Of a stretch of DNA of 35,349 nt, positions 17,284 through 27,165 are shown one piece after another. This stretch comes from Clostridia bacterium. Lineage in GTDB: Bacteria > Bacillota > Clostridia > Lachnospirales > Lachnospiraceae. The position numbers and the translations under genes are program-made. The notes under the pieces are model-generated. The model made no database searches, was not told the DNA's origin, and saw only the letters and a program-made list of their open reading frames with translations. The first letter of the stretch is position 1. Each line of letters opens with the position of its first letter. The stretch covers positions 1-35,349 of the forward strand of contig SAAH01000033.1 of assembly GCA_009929525.1 (NCBI GenBank). Reading direction: 5' to 3'.

Positions 17284-18912
17284 TCAGGAGCGTCCTTGTG
17301 TTTTTTCCTGCTCCAATGATCGTGAGAGTTCTTTGCCTAAGATGGCATCGACATTGGTGCAGACCGTTCGAAGTTCCTTTTGATAATCCTGGAAATAGTG
17401 GTAGGTATCATATTGCGCTTTTTTCTGAATGGAAAGTTTTGCTTTTTCAGCTTTTAAGTTCTTCATGGTTGGAAGTTTCCCGTCAGGACTTTTCTCTTTG
17501 AGGGTTTTTACAGCAGTTTCATATAATTCGATTTCGCTGGAATGTTCCTGTCTGAATTTTTTCTTATTCCTGGATTTTAGCATTTGTCCATATACAGCTT
17601 TATTTGCAAGATATTGTCCCAGATAATGGATCTGTTCATTCACACTTTTCAGTTCCTGTTCCGTTGCTTTTACTGTCTTTCTTGCTTCTTTGAGCTTCTC
17701 CGCAATATCTACATAGGATGACTGCAGACTGTCTCTGGTATTGTAGTCATGTTCCTGCACATAAAGGATGGTATTCGCCATCTGCTGTAGGTTGGATATC
17801 TTTACCTTCTGAGCATATGCTTGGCTTTGCTGTGCCTTTACACAATTCTGAAGGTCAACCACAAGTCGCAGATCGGATTTGATAAAAAGAATAGCCATGG
17901 GATTCTCAGCAAAGTTGATTTCTGGAACAGAAGTGTTGGTGTTATCTGGTGCGTTTTGCTGCTGCGGTGGAGCGTTCCTGTTTTTTTCTAATCGCTGTAT
18001 CACATAATCCCTGTCATAGTGAGTACCCAGTGCCCGACCTGTGATATTTTTATTTCGTTCTGGATGAAGGTAACTGAACCGCCCACGATGTTCAGTAAGG
18101 ATAATCTGATATTTTTCCTGTAATGTCTTTTTCAATTCTTCCAGACTGACAGAAGATGCACAAGCCTGATCTATTGACTTGCGAAGAAATTGCTTTTGCG
18201 TTTGAAAGGTTGTATTTCGTGGTTTCAGCCCATCGGCAAGTATCTGTTCATTGAGTTTATCCAATTTCTCCTGCCCTCGCCGGTTTGCCCAATATTCTTT
18301 TTCCGTTATCTTCTTATCAGAAGGGGAGAGCAGATCGACCTGATATAGATTTTCTCTTTGACACATATCCATGACAGATTTCTGCAAGTGTTTCAAATAG
18401 TCTTTCGTCAGATGGTGCTTGAAGCCTGCACGGCTGTCGCAGGTGCGCTCCATAAAATCCTGTTGTTCCACATCTAGTTTTCGCAGACTGTTGATAACGA
18501 TATGTACATGAATATTTCCACTGCCATTGTGCCCGTCTGTGTGGGTGCAGACAATCGCCTGGTGACCGGGGAAATTCTTCTTTGCATATTCCAGACCGAG
18601 AGCCTGTGCCTTTTCGCCAGTCAGACCATGATCATCCTTATCCTTGGGGTCGAAGCTGATGATGTAATGATGGGATTTGATTTCATCGAAATTCTGGTTT
18701 TTATGATACTGGCTGTTCAGCATTTCACATTCCTTATCAAACATCATGGCTTCACAGTTTAGCCCATCCAGATAATATTCCTCCCGCAGCATCATCCGCC
18801 CTTGTCCATCCAGTATGGGCTTCTTGTTACTCTCGTCATGCTGGAAGAGAAGATAGTTCAAAGACTCCCCATAGTCTGTATTCTTACTTGCGATGTGTTT
18901 CAATACTGCCAT
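17284..18912 (-). CDS. MOBP-type relaxase (mobilisation nuclease)
   Basis: A 542-aa relaxase. The N-terminal catalytic domain has a probable nucleophile Tyr in SLNYLLF (Y20) and the metal-binding motif HTDGHNGSGNIHVHIVIN (H124-N141, with H135 and H137). It nicks oriT and stays covalently bound to the transferred strand. The C-terminal half is helical and coiled-coil, rich in K and E. The start is set at the ATG at 18912, which has AGGTGA 5 nt upstream; a GTG at 18921 in the same frame is possible. The N-terminus overlaps the end of mobC by 29 nt, so the two are coupled. It is transcribed away from the candidate oriT. Confidence 0.9.
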   Translation of the reverse strand: MAVLKHIASKNTDYGESLNYLLFQHDESNKKPILDGQGRMMLREEYYLDGLNCEAMMFDKECEMLNSQYHKNQNFDEIKSHHYIISFDPKDKDDHGLTGEKAQALGLEYAKKNFPGHQAIVCTHTDGHNGSGNIHVHIVINSLRKLDVEQQDFMERTCDSRAGFKHHLTKDYLKHLQKSVMDMCQRENLYQVDLLSPSDKKITEKEYWANRRGQEKLDKLNEQILADGLKPRNTTFQTQKQFLRKSIDQACASSVSLEELKKTLQEKYQIILTEHRGRFSYLHPERNKNITGRALGTHYDRDYVIQRLEKNRNAPPQQQNAPDNTNTSVPEINFAENPMAILFIKSDLRLVVDLQNCVKAQQSQAYAQKVKISNLQQMANTILYVQEHDYNTRDSLQSSYVDIAEKLKEARKTVKATEQELKSVNEQIHYLGQYLANKAVYGQMLKSRNKKKFRQEHSSEIELYETAVKTLKEKSPDGKLPTMKNLKAEKAKLSIQKKAQYDTYHYFQDYQKELRTVCTNVDAILGKELSRSLEQEKTQGRS

Positions 18913-19276
18913 GATAATCACCTGCCATCTTTATGACTTCTTCCCTTAATTCGAAAATCTGGACAATGCATTCATGGATTTCATCCTGCATTGCCTTAGA
19001 CCGTACGCCGCCTGTATTGAAAAATCGGGCAATCTGGTTCAAATTATTGCCTATCTTTCCAAATTCTCCAGTCAGTTTCTGTAATTCCGGCACATCAGCC
19101 ACAATCTCATATTTAATACAGAAGTCTTTTTCTAAAAGCATTTTTCTCATATAGTTGGAGCAGCTCAGCCCAGCTTCTTTTGCCATGTCTGCAATACGCT
19201 CATATTCCAAATTTGTCAGCCGGAGGGTGATGTGATGGGAGCGTGTCAGTTGTTTTTCTTTCTTTGGTCTTGCCAT
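18884..19276 (-). CDS. MobC-type relaxosome accessory protein
   Basis: A 130-aa protein with an N-terminal ribbon-helix-helix-like region (ITLRLTNLEYERIADMAKEAG, then CSNYMRKMLL) and the MobC hallmark IGNNLNQIARFFNTGG near residue 75-92. MobC proteins bind oriT, bend or open DNA and recruit the relaxase. An AAAGGAAAGGAC site sits upstream of the ATG. It overlaps the relaxase gene downstream and lies directly beside the repeat-rich region 19277-19606, as expected for a relaxosome locus. Confidence 0.88.
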   Translation of the reverse strand: MARPKKEKQLTRSHHITLRLTNLEYERIADMAKEAGLSCSNYMRKMLLEKDFCIKYEIVADVPELQKLTGEFGKIGNNLNQIARFFNTGGVRSKAMQDEIHECIVQIFELREEVIKMAGDYHGSIETHRK

Positions 19277-19606
19277 CGTCTATTGTCCTTTCCTTTATTT
19301 TCTATATGCGCCAGCATCCCGCCTATGCATAGCATAAGGCGCTGCGACCACGTTAAGTGGAAGCCAAACCGCACAAACCTTTGTGCCGTAATCGAGGGAA
19401 TGGGGAAACGAAATCCCCATCAAGATATGCCGGGGAAACGAAAACGGAGTTTTTGTGTCACACAGGCGAATCTTGCTCTAAGAAAGAAAGCCCCTTATAC
19501 AAACCCAATATGTCATGGCTCTTAAAACAAGTCCGGAAGAAGAAATGCTCTGACAGCTTGATTTTCATACCCCTGTGGATTGGGTTAGTGAAAGGGGGAT
19601 CGCATC
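19277..19606. other. Candidate oriT region
   Basis: This ~330-bp non-coding region beside mobC is rich in structure. It has a GCGCC/GGCGC inverted repeat around a TATGC-ATA-GCATA hairpin (~19309-19347). A perfect 7-bp hairpin ATGGGGA/TCCCCAT (19400-19406, 19414-19420) follows, with a 12-bp direct repeat GGGGAAACGAAA at 19402 and 19432. Position and repeats fit an origin of transfer for the adjacent relaxase; the nic site was not identified. Small open frames here have no protein features. Confidence 0.6.
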
Positions 19607-19930
19607 ATGGCAAAAATCAAAAAAGAAAAAGAGATTGAAATGCAGTCACTTCCATCTATAGAAGAATTACGGAAAATGGCGGCAGTGGATATCAAGAACG
19701 TTGACCGTTCTACGCTAGTAGATATCAATACCGTGAAGATAGATCCGAAACTTAGCAGGGATGAACGAATGAGAAGTTTTCTCCGGCAGATAAAAAATCC
19801 GTACTGTTATCTGGATGGGGATATGGTAATTAAGGTGAGTTTTATGGACACAGATGTTACATTGGATGACCGACTGAAAGAATACATTAGGAACCTGTAA
19901 AGAGAAAATTTTTTTGCTCCGACAGCTTGA
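19546..19930. repeat. 16-bp direct repeat flanking the DUF6870 gene
   Basis: TGCTCTGACAGCTTGA (19546-19561) and TGCTCCGACAGCTTGA (19915-19930) differ at one base and bracket the small gene, 369 bp apart. The second copy overlaps a possible -35 (TTGAAA) with TAACAT 17 bp on, ahead of the recombinase operon. It could be a shared regulator or recombinase binding site. Confidence 0.55.
19607..19900 (+). CDS. DUF6870 family protein
   Basis: A 97-aa protein of the DUF6870 type that commonly sits between oriT and the recombinase genes in Clostridia conjugative elements. Visible features: LPSIEELRKMAAVDI, VDRSTLVDI, FLRQIKNPYCYLDGDMVIKV and a C-terminal LDDRLKEYI. The ATG at 19607 follows GAAAGGGGG; a second in-frame Met sits at codon 12. 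No function is known. Its conserved place suggests a role in excision or transfer control. Confidence 0.8.
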   Translation: MAKIKKEKEIEMQSLPSIEELRKMAAVDIKNVDRSTLVDINTVKIDPKLSRDERMRSFLRQIKNPYCYLDGDMVIKVSFMDTDVTLDDRLKEYIRNL

Positions 19931-20045
19931 AATGATGGATGAGTTATGGTAACATCTAAGCAGGTCAAAAAAATAAATATCTAACATGAGCAGAACTCCT
20001 ATGATGAGGGTCATTCTTTGATTCTATATCACAGGAGGATTTTTT

Positions 20046-21704
20046 ATGTCTAAAAATAAGAAAATCTATCGAGCTGGGTCTTACCGCCGATTGTCACAGG
20101 ATGATGGCAATGGCGAGGTAAGTAACAGTATTGTCAACCAAACAGAACTCATACAGGATTTTGAAAAATCTCATAGCGATATCCATATCGTTGCGGAATA
20201 CGATGATGATGGTTACTCTGGCACAAACTTCGACCGTCCTGCGTTTAAAAGAATGCTGGAAGATGTGAAGGCAGGGAAAATCAACTGCATTATCGTAAAG
20301 GACTTATCACGTCTGGGAAGAAATTATATCGAAGTCGGAAAATATGTAGAGCGTATTTTTCCGTTCATGGGTGTACGTTTCATTTCCATTAACGATCATT
20401 ATGACAGTGCCGGACCAAAGAATGAGTCCGATACACTGATGCTTCCTTTCAAGAACCTGATGAATGATTCTTATTGTCGTGATATTTCCGTCAAAATCCG
20501 AAGTCATTTGGAAGTCCGAAGAAAAAAAGGAAAGTACATCAGTGCCTTTGCTGTGTATGGCTACAAAAAATCAGAGAAAGACCACAATCAACTTGTTGTG
20601 GATGAGTACGCAGCTGATGTGGTGAAACTTATTTTCCAGATGAAATTGTGGGGGAAGAGTCAGTCTGCCATTTCGGATTATTTGGATGAGAATGGAATAC
20701 TGTCTCCAATGGAATACAAAAAATCCAAAGGTGAGAAATTTACCTGTTGTTTTAAAGTCCATAATGTAGCAACATGGTCGCCAAAAGCAGTACAGCGGAT
20801 TCTGACCAATGAGATTTATCTGGGAATTACGATCCAGGGAAAAACAGAAAGACCAAACTATAAGGTGAAAACACAGATTGAGAAAAAACCAGAAGATTGG
20901 ATTCGTGTGGAGAATACCCATGAGGCGATTATTTCTTATCATGAATTCTGGACAATCCAGGAACTGTTGAAAAGAGATACACGAATGGCACCACAGCAGG
21001 ACAATGTCTATCTGTTTTCAGGATTTCTATATTGTGGGGATTGCAAAAATACCATGGTAAGAAAATTAGTTCCGTCTGGTGGCAGGAAGTACAGCTATTA
21101 TGTATGTTTCACGAATAAAGCAGGGAATGGATGCAGCACGCACTGCATCAGTGAAAAGAAATTGACAGAGAATGTATTTCGGGCAGTGACCAGACAGATT
21201 GCATCTGTCTGTCATGTCAGTGAAATCCTTTCCTATATAGATAAGCTTCCAGAAAATCAACGTACCGTTTTTAATTATGATGCGCAGATAGAGCAGTTGC
21301 GGGAAGAAATCATAAAATACAAAACCATGAAAATGAAACTGTATGAAGATTTGACAGAAGGCATCATTGACCAGGACGAGTATCGGGAATACCGGAGCAG
21401 TTTCATGGAACGTATCGAGATGAAGGAAAAGGCACTGGCACATATTGAGATGGAGCGTACCAGTGCCATAGAAGGAGCGCAGGACTGTAACCCGTGGCTT
21501 CAATATTTCATGGAATATGAAAATGCAAAAGAACTGAATCGTCAAATGGTAGTCACGCTGATACATAAAGTCTTTGTATACGACAATGGAAGTCTTGAAG
21601 TGGTCTTTCGATATAAAGACGAGATGGATGCTTTATTTATCAAGATAAGAAATTATCAGGACGAATTACAATCTGCTATGCCGTTACTGGCAGCTGCACA
21701 GTAA
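20046..21704 (+). CDS. Large serine recombinase 1
   Basis: A 552-aa large serine recombinase (TnpX/TndX type). The resolvase domain carries the nucleophile S17 in YRRLSQDD, then DDGYSGTNFDRPAFKRML and VKDLSRLGRNYIEVGKY. A Recombinase domain (~165-300) follows, then a zinc ribbon (FLYCGDCKNTM with later Cys pairs, ~335-385) and a coiled coil (~410-490). Such enzymes integrate and excise conjugative elements. It has an AGGAGG site before the ATG and is first of three tandem recombinase genes, 15 bp from the next. Confidence 0.92.
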   Translation: MSKNKKIYRAGSYRRLSQDDGNGEVSNSIVNQTELIQDFEKSHSDIHIVAEYDDDGYSGTNFDRPAFKRMLEDVKAGKINCIIVKDLSRLGRNYIEVGKYVERIFPFMGVRFISINDHYDSAGPKNESDTLMLPFKNLMNDSYCRDISVKIRSHLEVRRKKGKYISAFAVYGYKKSEKDHNQLVVDEYAADVVKLIFQMKLWGKSQSAISDYLDENGILSPMEYKKSKGEKFTCCFKVHNVATWSPKAVQRILTNEIYLGITIQGKTERPNYKVKTQIEKKPEDWIRVENTHEAIISYHEFWTIQELLKRDTRMAPQQDNVYLFSGFLYCGDCKNTMVRKLVPSGGRKYSYYVCFTNKAGNGCSTHCISEKKLTENVFRAVTRQIASVCHVSEILSYIDKLPENQRTVFNYDAQIEQLREEIIKYKTMKMKLYEDLTEGIIDQDEYREYRSSFMERIEMKEKALAHIEMERTSAIEGAQDCNPWLQYFMEYENAKELNRQMVVTLIHKVFVYDNGSLEVVFRYKDEMDALFIKIRNYQDELQSAMPLLAAAQ

Positions 21705-21719
21705 AGGAGGCGCAATAGT

Positions 21720-23405
21720 ATGGCAAGAAAAAGCAGAAAACAGGAGACAGCACTTGCACCACAAAACATAGTTATGCCGGAAGTCGTTTTCCATTGCGGC
21801 GTGTATGGAAGATTATCACTGGTCAACAGTGGAAAACAGGATCAGGGAGATTCTATAGAAAATCAGTTGAGTATTTGTAACTACTTTATCGAAGGACAGG
21901 ATGAATTAAATCTGGTAGATACTTATATTGACAATGGTAAGAAAGGTACGTCCTTTGAAAGACCAGAGTTCAAACGGCTTATGGAGGATGTGCGTTCTGG
22001 AAAAATTAATTGTATCGTAGTGAAAGACCTTTCTCGATTTGGAAGAGATTATCTGGAAACCGGAGAGTATCTGGAACGTATTTTTCCATTTCTGGGTGTT
22101 CGTTTTATCGCTATAACCGACAGCTATGATAGTCTTCATGCAAGTTCAGACGAAGAACATATGACGGTTCCCTTAAGAAATATGTCGAATGAATTATACG
22201 CAAAGGATATTTCAAAAAAGGTATGTACCAGTATCCATGCGAGGATGGAGAAGGGGCAGTTTCTTCCAGGAAGACTCTGTTATGGATATATTCGTTCCCC
22301 ATTGGATGATTTTACTTTAATTCCAGACCCTGTGACGGCAGATTATGTGAAACTTATTTTTGAACTGCGTTATAACGGTGCATCTTATGAAGCCATCCGA
22401 AAACATTTGGACAGCATTCATGCCATAACACCAAGCCAGAGAAAAGCGCAGCTGGAGAAAAAAGAGTCGAAGCAAAAAGTGAGTGCTTTCTGGTATGCAA
22501 CGGGAGTATCCGACATACTTTCCAATCCAGTGTACATCGGACACCTGGTTCATGGAAAGGAGTCGAAGGCATTATACAAAGGGCAGAGACAGCGAAAAGA
22601 GGCAGCCCGTTCGGAATGGAAAGTCTATCCGAACATGCATGAGCCATTGGTCGCACAGGAAGTATATGATTATGTGCAGAAACTCAACGAGGAAACAAAA
22701 CGAAAATATCATGAGGCACATAAAAATGAAGTGGTTCATGACAATATTTATCGTGGCATCCTCAAATGCGGTGACTGCGGACATAACATGCAGCATGGAT
22801 TTTATAATACGGTAGAAAATAAAAAACGCATCAGTAAATTCTCTTGTGGAAAATACAGAGGGTCAAATGGACGGGAATGCAGTATTCATAGCATTCGAGA
22901 AGATGTTCTACATGACATTGTTATGAAGCAACTGAAATTTCAAATCCGGCACATGGCAGACCAGAATGCACTTTTCAATGAAAGCGGAAAAGAAGATATT
23001 CTAATGGAACGTGTAAAGAGTCAGATTTCCGAATTGGCAAGAAAGAAAACCAGAGTCAACAGATTGAAAGGAAGTTTGTATGAAAATTACAGCGAAGGAC
23101 TTCTAAATGAATCTGAGTATCTTGAAATGAAAGAACGATATGTAAAGCAGGAGGCGGATCTGCTAGAAGAACTGGAGAGGTGTGCATCACGCAGAGATAC
23201 TTTGATGCAGGGTATTGCCGACCAGAGGAAAGGAACAGATGCATTCCGCAAGTATTCTAGAAGAAAGAAACTTGATCGTGAAATGCTGGAAAGCCTGATC
23301 CATGAAATTCGTGTTTATGATGAAAACAGGATCGAAGTAATTTTCCGATATGCAGATGTTTATCAAAGACTATATGAACTGGAGGATAGCGGAGATGAAG
23401 CATAA
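21720..23405 (+). CDS. Large serine recombinase 2
   Basis: A 561-aa homologue of its neighbours. The nucleophile is S33 in VYGRLSLVN, followed by DNGKKGTSFERPEFKRLM and VKDLSRFGRDYLETGEYLERIF. The zinc ribbon has LKCGDCGHNMQHG with downstream Cys residues, followed by a long coiled coil. The N-terminal extension of about 20 residues is longer than in the other two. The start follows AAAGGAGG. It overlaps recombinase 3 by 11 nt, so translation is coupled. All core motifs are present, which argues that it is active and not a relic. Confidence 0.92.
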   Translation: MARKSRKQETALAPQNIVMPEVVFHCGVYGRLSLVNSGKQDQGDSIENQLSICNYFIEGQDELNLVDTYIDNGKKGTSFERPEFKRLMEDVRSGKINCIVVKDLSRFGRDYLETGEYLERIFPFLGVRFIAITDSYDSLHASSDEEHMTVPLRNMSNELYAKDISKKVCTSIHARMEKGQFLPGRLCYGYIRSPLDDFTLIPDPVTADYVKLIFELRYNGASYEAIRKHLDSIHAITPSQRKAQLEKKESKQKVSAFWYATGVSDILSNPVYIGHLVHGKESKALYKGQRQRKEAARSEWKVYPNMHEPLVAQEVYDYVQKLNEETKRKYHEAHKNEVVHDNIYRGILKCGDCGHNMQHGFYNTVENKKRISKFSCGKYRGSNGRECSIHSIREDVLHDIVMKQLKFQIRHMADQNALFNESGKEDILMERVKSQISELARKKTRVNRLKGSLYENYSEGLLNESEYLEMKERYVKQEADLLEELERCASRRDTLMQGIADQRKGTDAFRKYSRRKKLDREMLESLIHEIRVYDENRIEVIFRYADVYQRLYELEDSGDEA

Positions 23406-25005
23406 GAAGATACTGGCATATTATATCCGTCTGTCTCAGGAAGATATGGACAAGTATACTGGAGAAATTGCTGAGAGTGTCAGTGTAGCCAATCAGAGAG
23501 ACCTGCTTCAATACGCCTATGAGTCACGAGTGGAACTCTTGGAATATGATGTGGTGGAGTATATAGATGATGGCTATTCCGGCACAAACTTCAATCGTCC
23601 GGGTTTCCGCCGGATGATTGAAGATGTTAAGCGAGGAAAGATTCAGTGCATCATGGTCAAAGATTTTTCTAGGTTCGCCAGAAATTTCTTAGAGTCAGGA
23701 GAGTATCTGGAACAGATATTTCCATTCCTTGGGGTACGCTTTATTTCAGTAAATGACAATTATGACAGTGAAACAAACGGGGTATCCGCAGGAAACTGGG
23801 ACGTGGCATTTAAGAACCTGATGTATGACCTGTACAGCAAAGACCTGTCCAGAAAAGTAACTGTGGCGAAACGCTCCAAAGCGAAAAAAGGGGAATATAT
23901 GGGCAGGGCACCTCTTGGGTATATCCGTTCCAAAACAATCAAGAACCAACTGGAGATTGAGCCAATAGGTGCAAAAATTGTTCGGTATATTTTTGATTTG
24001 GCACTGGAAGGCGTTAAGATACCGGATATCGTTAAGAGACTGAATGCAGAAAATGTACCTACACCAGGAACCATCATGCAGATTCTTGGAAAATGGACAC
24101 CAAAGAGAAAGAATACTTCTATTATATGCTGGCAGTATCCTATGGTCTGGAAAATAATAAAAAATCGGGTCTATACAGGAGCCTGCATCAATTTCAAGAG
24201 GAGCAAAGTGGTTCCCTGTGGCACACAGACAAAAAAGAATGCTGAGGAGGATCAGGAAATCGTTCCTAACTGTCATGAAGCTATTGTGACAGAGTCGGAA
24301 TTTGAAGTGGCTTTTAAAAACTGCAAAATCATGGGAGTGAGTAAAAGAAAGAAGAATAAGAACAAACCGGTCAGCACTCTTTTAAGTGGTACTGTTGTCT
24401 GTGGATATTGCAACTGTACCATGTTTTATCAATATCGTGCCAAAATGCCGGACATATTTCGCTGCTATACAACAAGAGGCGCAGATATACCACTAAGCGA
24501 TGATGTCTGCGACTGCCGTGCTCATGAGGTGGAAGGGCTGGAGCATATGGTATTGAATGAAATTCACAGAATCTCACAGCTTGCTGAAAAAAAGTATAGG
24601 AAAATGCGATGTGACGCAAATGACCAACAGGATGCAGGCTTGAAACTGGAAGCGGAAATTGGAAACCTAAAGCAGCAAATAGCTCAGAAAAAGATAGAAA
24701 AACAGGATTGTTATGAACTATATATCCTGGGTGAAATTGAGAAGGAAAGATATTTGGCTGTGAAAAGAAATTGTGATTTGGATATCCAACAAATGGATGG
24801 AAAGATTAGGCAGATGGAACTGGAAATGAATGGTCAAAGTTTGGTTGAGAGTGAGGACATGCAGATACTGAAGGATGTTGCTGCTTATGCTAAAGAACAG
24901 TTACTGACAAAAGAAATGGTTCAGTATCTTATAAAGGAAATAAAGGTGTATCGGGATAACCGATATGAAATCCTTTGGAACTTTGGCAATTTATTGGAAC
25001 TTTAG
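23395..25005 (+). CDS. Large serine recombinase 3
   Basis: A 536-aa large serine recombinase. The ATG at 23395 is chosen for its GGAGG site 9 nt upstream; an in-frame ATG at 23350 lies deep in recombinase 2. Motifs: YYIRLSQED (S14), DDGYSGTNFNRPGFRRMI, VKDFSRFARNFLESGEYLEQIF, a Recombinase domain, zinc ribbon CGYCNCTM with a later CDC pair, and a coiled coil before a C-terminal domain. Being last of three intact recombinases, it may act with them as a complex, or as a separate excision or accessory subunit. The element's right end should lie close downstream. Confidence 0.92.
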   Translation: MKHKKILAYYIRLSQEDMDKYTGEIAESVSVANQRDLLQYAYESRVELLEYDVVEYIDDGYSGTNFNRPGFRRMIEDVKRGKIQCIMVKDFSRFARNFLESGEYLEQIFPFLGVRFISVNDNYDSETNGVSAGNWDVAFKNLMYDLYSKDLSRKVTVAKRSKAKKGEYMGRAPLGYIRSKTIKNQLEIEPIGAKIVRYIFDLALEGVKIPDIVKRLNAENVPTPGTIMQILGKWTPKRKNTSIICWQYPMVWKIIKNRVYTGACINFKRSKVVPCGTQTKKNAEEDQEIVPNCHEAIVTESEFEVAFKNCKIMGVSKRKKNKNKPVSTLLSGTVVCGYCNCTMFYQYRAKMPDIFRCYTTRGADIPLSDDVCDCRAHEVEGLEHMVLNEIHRISQLAEKKYRKMRCDANDQQDAGLKLEAEIGNLKQQIAQKKIEKQDCYELYILGEIEKERYLAVKRNCDLDIQQMDGKIRQMELEMNGQSLVESEDMQILKDVAAYAKEQLLTKEMVQYLIKEIKVYRDNRYEILWNFGNLLEL

Positions 25006-25024
25006 TATTTGAAGGAAAGAAGAG

Positions 25025-25102
25025 ATGGATGTAGTTACACATGTAAGCGTTGTAGATTATGGAAAAGGAGAGTCTATGCTAAAAGCAGGTTTACCGGCAT
25101 AA
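25025..25102 (+). CDS. Possible 25-codon ORF after the recombinases
   Basis: An ATG at 25025 is preceded by AAGGAAAGAAGAG and encodes a 25-residue peptide starting MDVVTHVSVVDYGKGES and ending in AGLPA. It lies 19 bp after recombinase 3. No family is recognised. It may be a small control peptide, a truncated gene at the element boundary, or chance. Confidence 0.3.
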   Translation: MDVVTHVSVVDYGKGESMLKAGLPA

Positions 25103-25159
25103 AGAGTAAGAAATATATTATCAAAAAAATGTGCAAGTACGGTGTACGTCAGGTGTTAT

Positions 25160-25864
<705 letters not shown>

Positions 25865-25874
25865 GTGTGCCGGA

Positions 25875-26017
25875 TTACAGAAATGTGTACTTTTTTGCAA
25901 GGCGATATTTTGCTTGCGGATTATCTGTTTCATGGTAGAAATACAGGCATTTTTATGATAATATAATAGAAATAAGCTCAAACCTTGATTTACAGAAAAG
26001 TACACATTTCGGATAAC
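25875..26017. repeat. Inverted palindrome-like sites bounding a ~100-bp AT-rich segment
   Basis: GAAATGTGTACTTTT (25880-25894) and its exact reverse complement (25996-26010) enclose 101 bp. Each copy sits in an imperfect palindrome of about 26 bp; the left spans 25875-25900 (TTACAGAAA on one side, TTTTTTGCAA on the other). The similarity continues inward as TTTTYTGYAA. This is the form of a small serine recombinase crossover site. The segment holds TATAAT (25962) but no clear -35. Either an invertible switch or a two-site res locus is possible. Confidence 0.6.
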
Positions 26018-26091
26018 GGTTAATGTATTTGAAATGTTGTTCTCTTCGATGAGCTGAAATTAAAAAAGCAAACAGAAGAGAAGGAATAACC

Positions 26092-27165
26092 ATGGCAGGA
26101 AACAGTAATTTACATACGTCAAGAAATGATAAAGCTGACGAGTTTTATACGCAGTTGTCATTGATTGAAAATGAACTAAAACATTATAAACATTTCTTTA
26201 GGGGGAAAGTTGTTCTATGTAATTGTGACGATCCTTATGAGAGCAACTTTTTTAAATATTTTGCAATGAATTTCAATTCTCTGGGGTTGAAAAAATTGAT
26301 AACAACTTGTTATGCCACCTCGCCTATTGTCTACACGCAATTAAGTTTTTTTGGCGGAGAGGAAGTAGTTGCAATAGAAGATAGCAATCGTAAGCCCTAT
26401 AAAGTTGAGATATCAGAGGTTACAGATGAGAATAAAGATGGACGGGTTGATCTTGCCGATGTGGAATATCTTCTGAAGAATAAAAAGAATGCAATGACAC
26501 TTCTTGAAAAAGATGGAGATTTCCGTAGCGAAGAATGCGTAGAATTGATAGATGAGGCAGATGTTGTTGTCACGAATCCGCCATTTTCTCTTTTCCGTGA
26601 GTATATGGCATTATTGGTAAAACATGAAAAGCATTTTATTATTGTTGGAAATCAAAACAATGTATGTTACAGCGATATATTCCCACTTATAAGGGACAAT
26701 AAAGTATGGTTAGGTTACAACAATGGACATTTTTGGTTCAAAGTGCCGGATAGCTATGAAGAAAAGAAAACGGATTTCAAGATTGACGAAAACGGACAAA
26801 AATGGAGGCGTATGGGTAATATTTGTTGGTTCACAAATGTGGATATTGAAAAGAGGCATGAAGACATGACTCTTTTTAGAAACTATGTGCCAGAATTGTA
26901 TCCCCAATATGATAATTACAATGCGATTGAAGTGAGTAAAACGCTAGATATACCATGCGATTATTATGAGGTTATGGGAGTTCCAATTACTTATATGCAG
27001 TATTACAATCCTGAACAATTTGAAATCGTAGGACAGACACATAGCAGTGATCTATCGGAGCAGACGGAAATGTTGAGAACAGATAAAAAGCATAAGCACA
27101 GGGGCAGGATTGATGGCAAAGAAAAATATGCTCGCATTCTGATTCGCAGGAGGAAGGAAAGCTGA
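26092..27165 (+). CDS. EcoRI-family adenine-specific DNA methyltransferase
   Basis: A 357-aa protein of the EcoRI methylase family (PF13651). It opens with LHTSRNDKADEFYTQLSLIE, typical of the family, has a CNCDDPYESNF segment in the SAM-binding half, and the catalytic motif IV NPPF at residues 162-165. The C-terminus retains YYNPEQFEIVG and the basic ILIRRRK end, so it appears complete. It should methylate adenine in DNA, protecting host sites from a cognate nuclease. The stop overlaps the start of the DUF262-HNH gene (TGATG), coupling the two. AGAAGGA precedes the ATG. The inverted-repeat segment lies directly upstream. Confidence 0.92.
   Translation: MAGNSNLHTSRNDKADEFYTQLSLIENELKHYKHFFRGKVVLCNCDDPYESNFFKYFAMNFNSLGLKKLITTCYATSPIVYTQLSFFGGEEVVAIEDSNRKPYKVEISEVTDENKDGRVDLADVEYLLKNKKNAMTLLEKDGDFRSEECVELIDEADVVVTNPPFSLFREYMALLVKHEKHFIIVGNQNNVCYSDIFPLIRDNKVWLGYNNGHFWFKVPDSYEEKKTDFKIDENGQKWRRMGNICWFTNVDIEKRHEDMTLFRNYVPELYPQYDNYNAIEVSKTLDIPCDYYEVMGVPITYMQYYNPEQFEIVGQTHSSDLSEQTEMLRTDKKHKHRGRIDGKEKYARILIRRRKES

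Noticed and set aside
19232-19638. Two ~95-codon open frames across the oriT region
   Set aside because: They run through hairpins and direct repeats, have no ribosome site, and overlap mobC or the DUF6870 start.
23350-23394. Upstream start for recombinase 3
   Set aside because: It lies inside recombinase 2 without a ribosome site; the ATG at 23395 has GGAGG at proper spacing.
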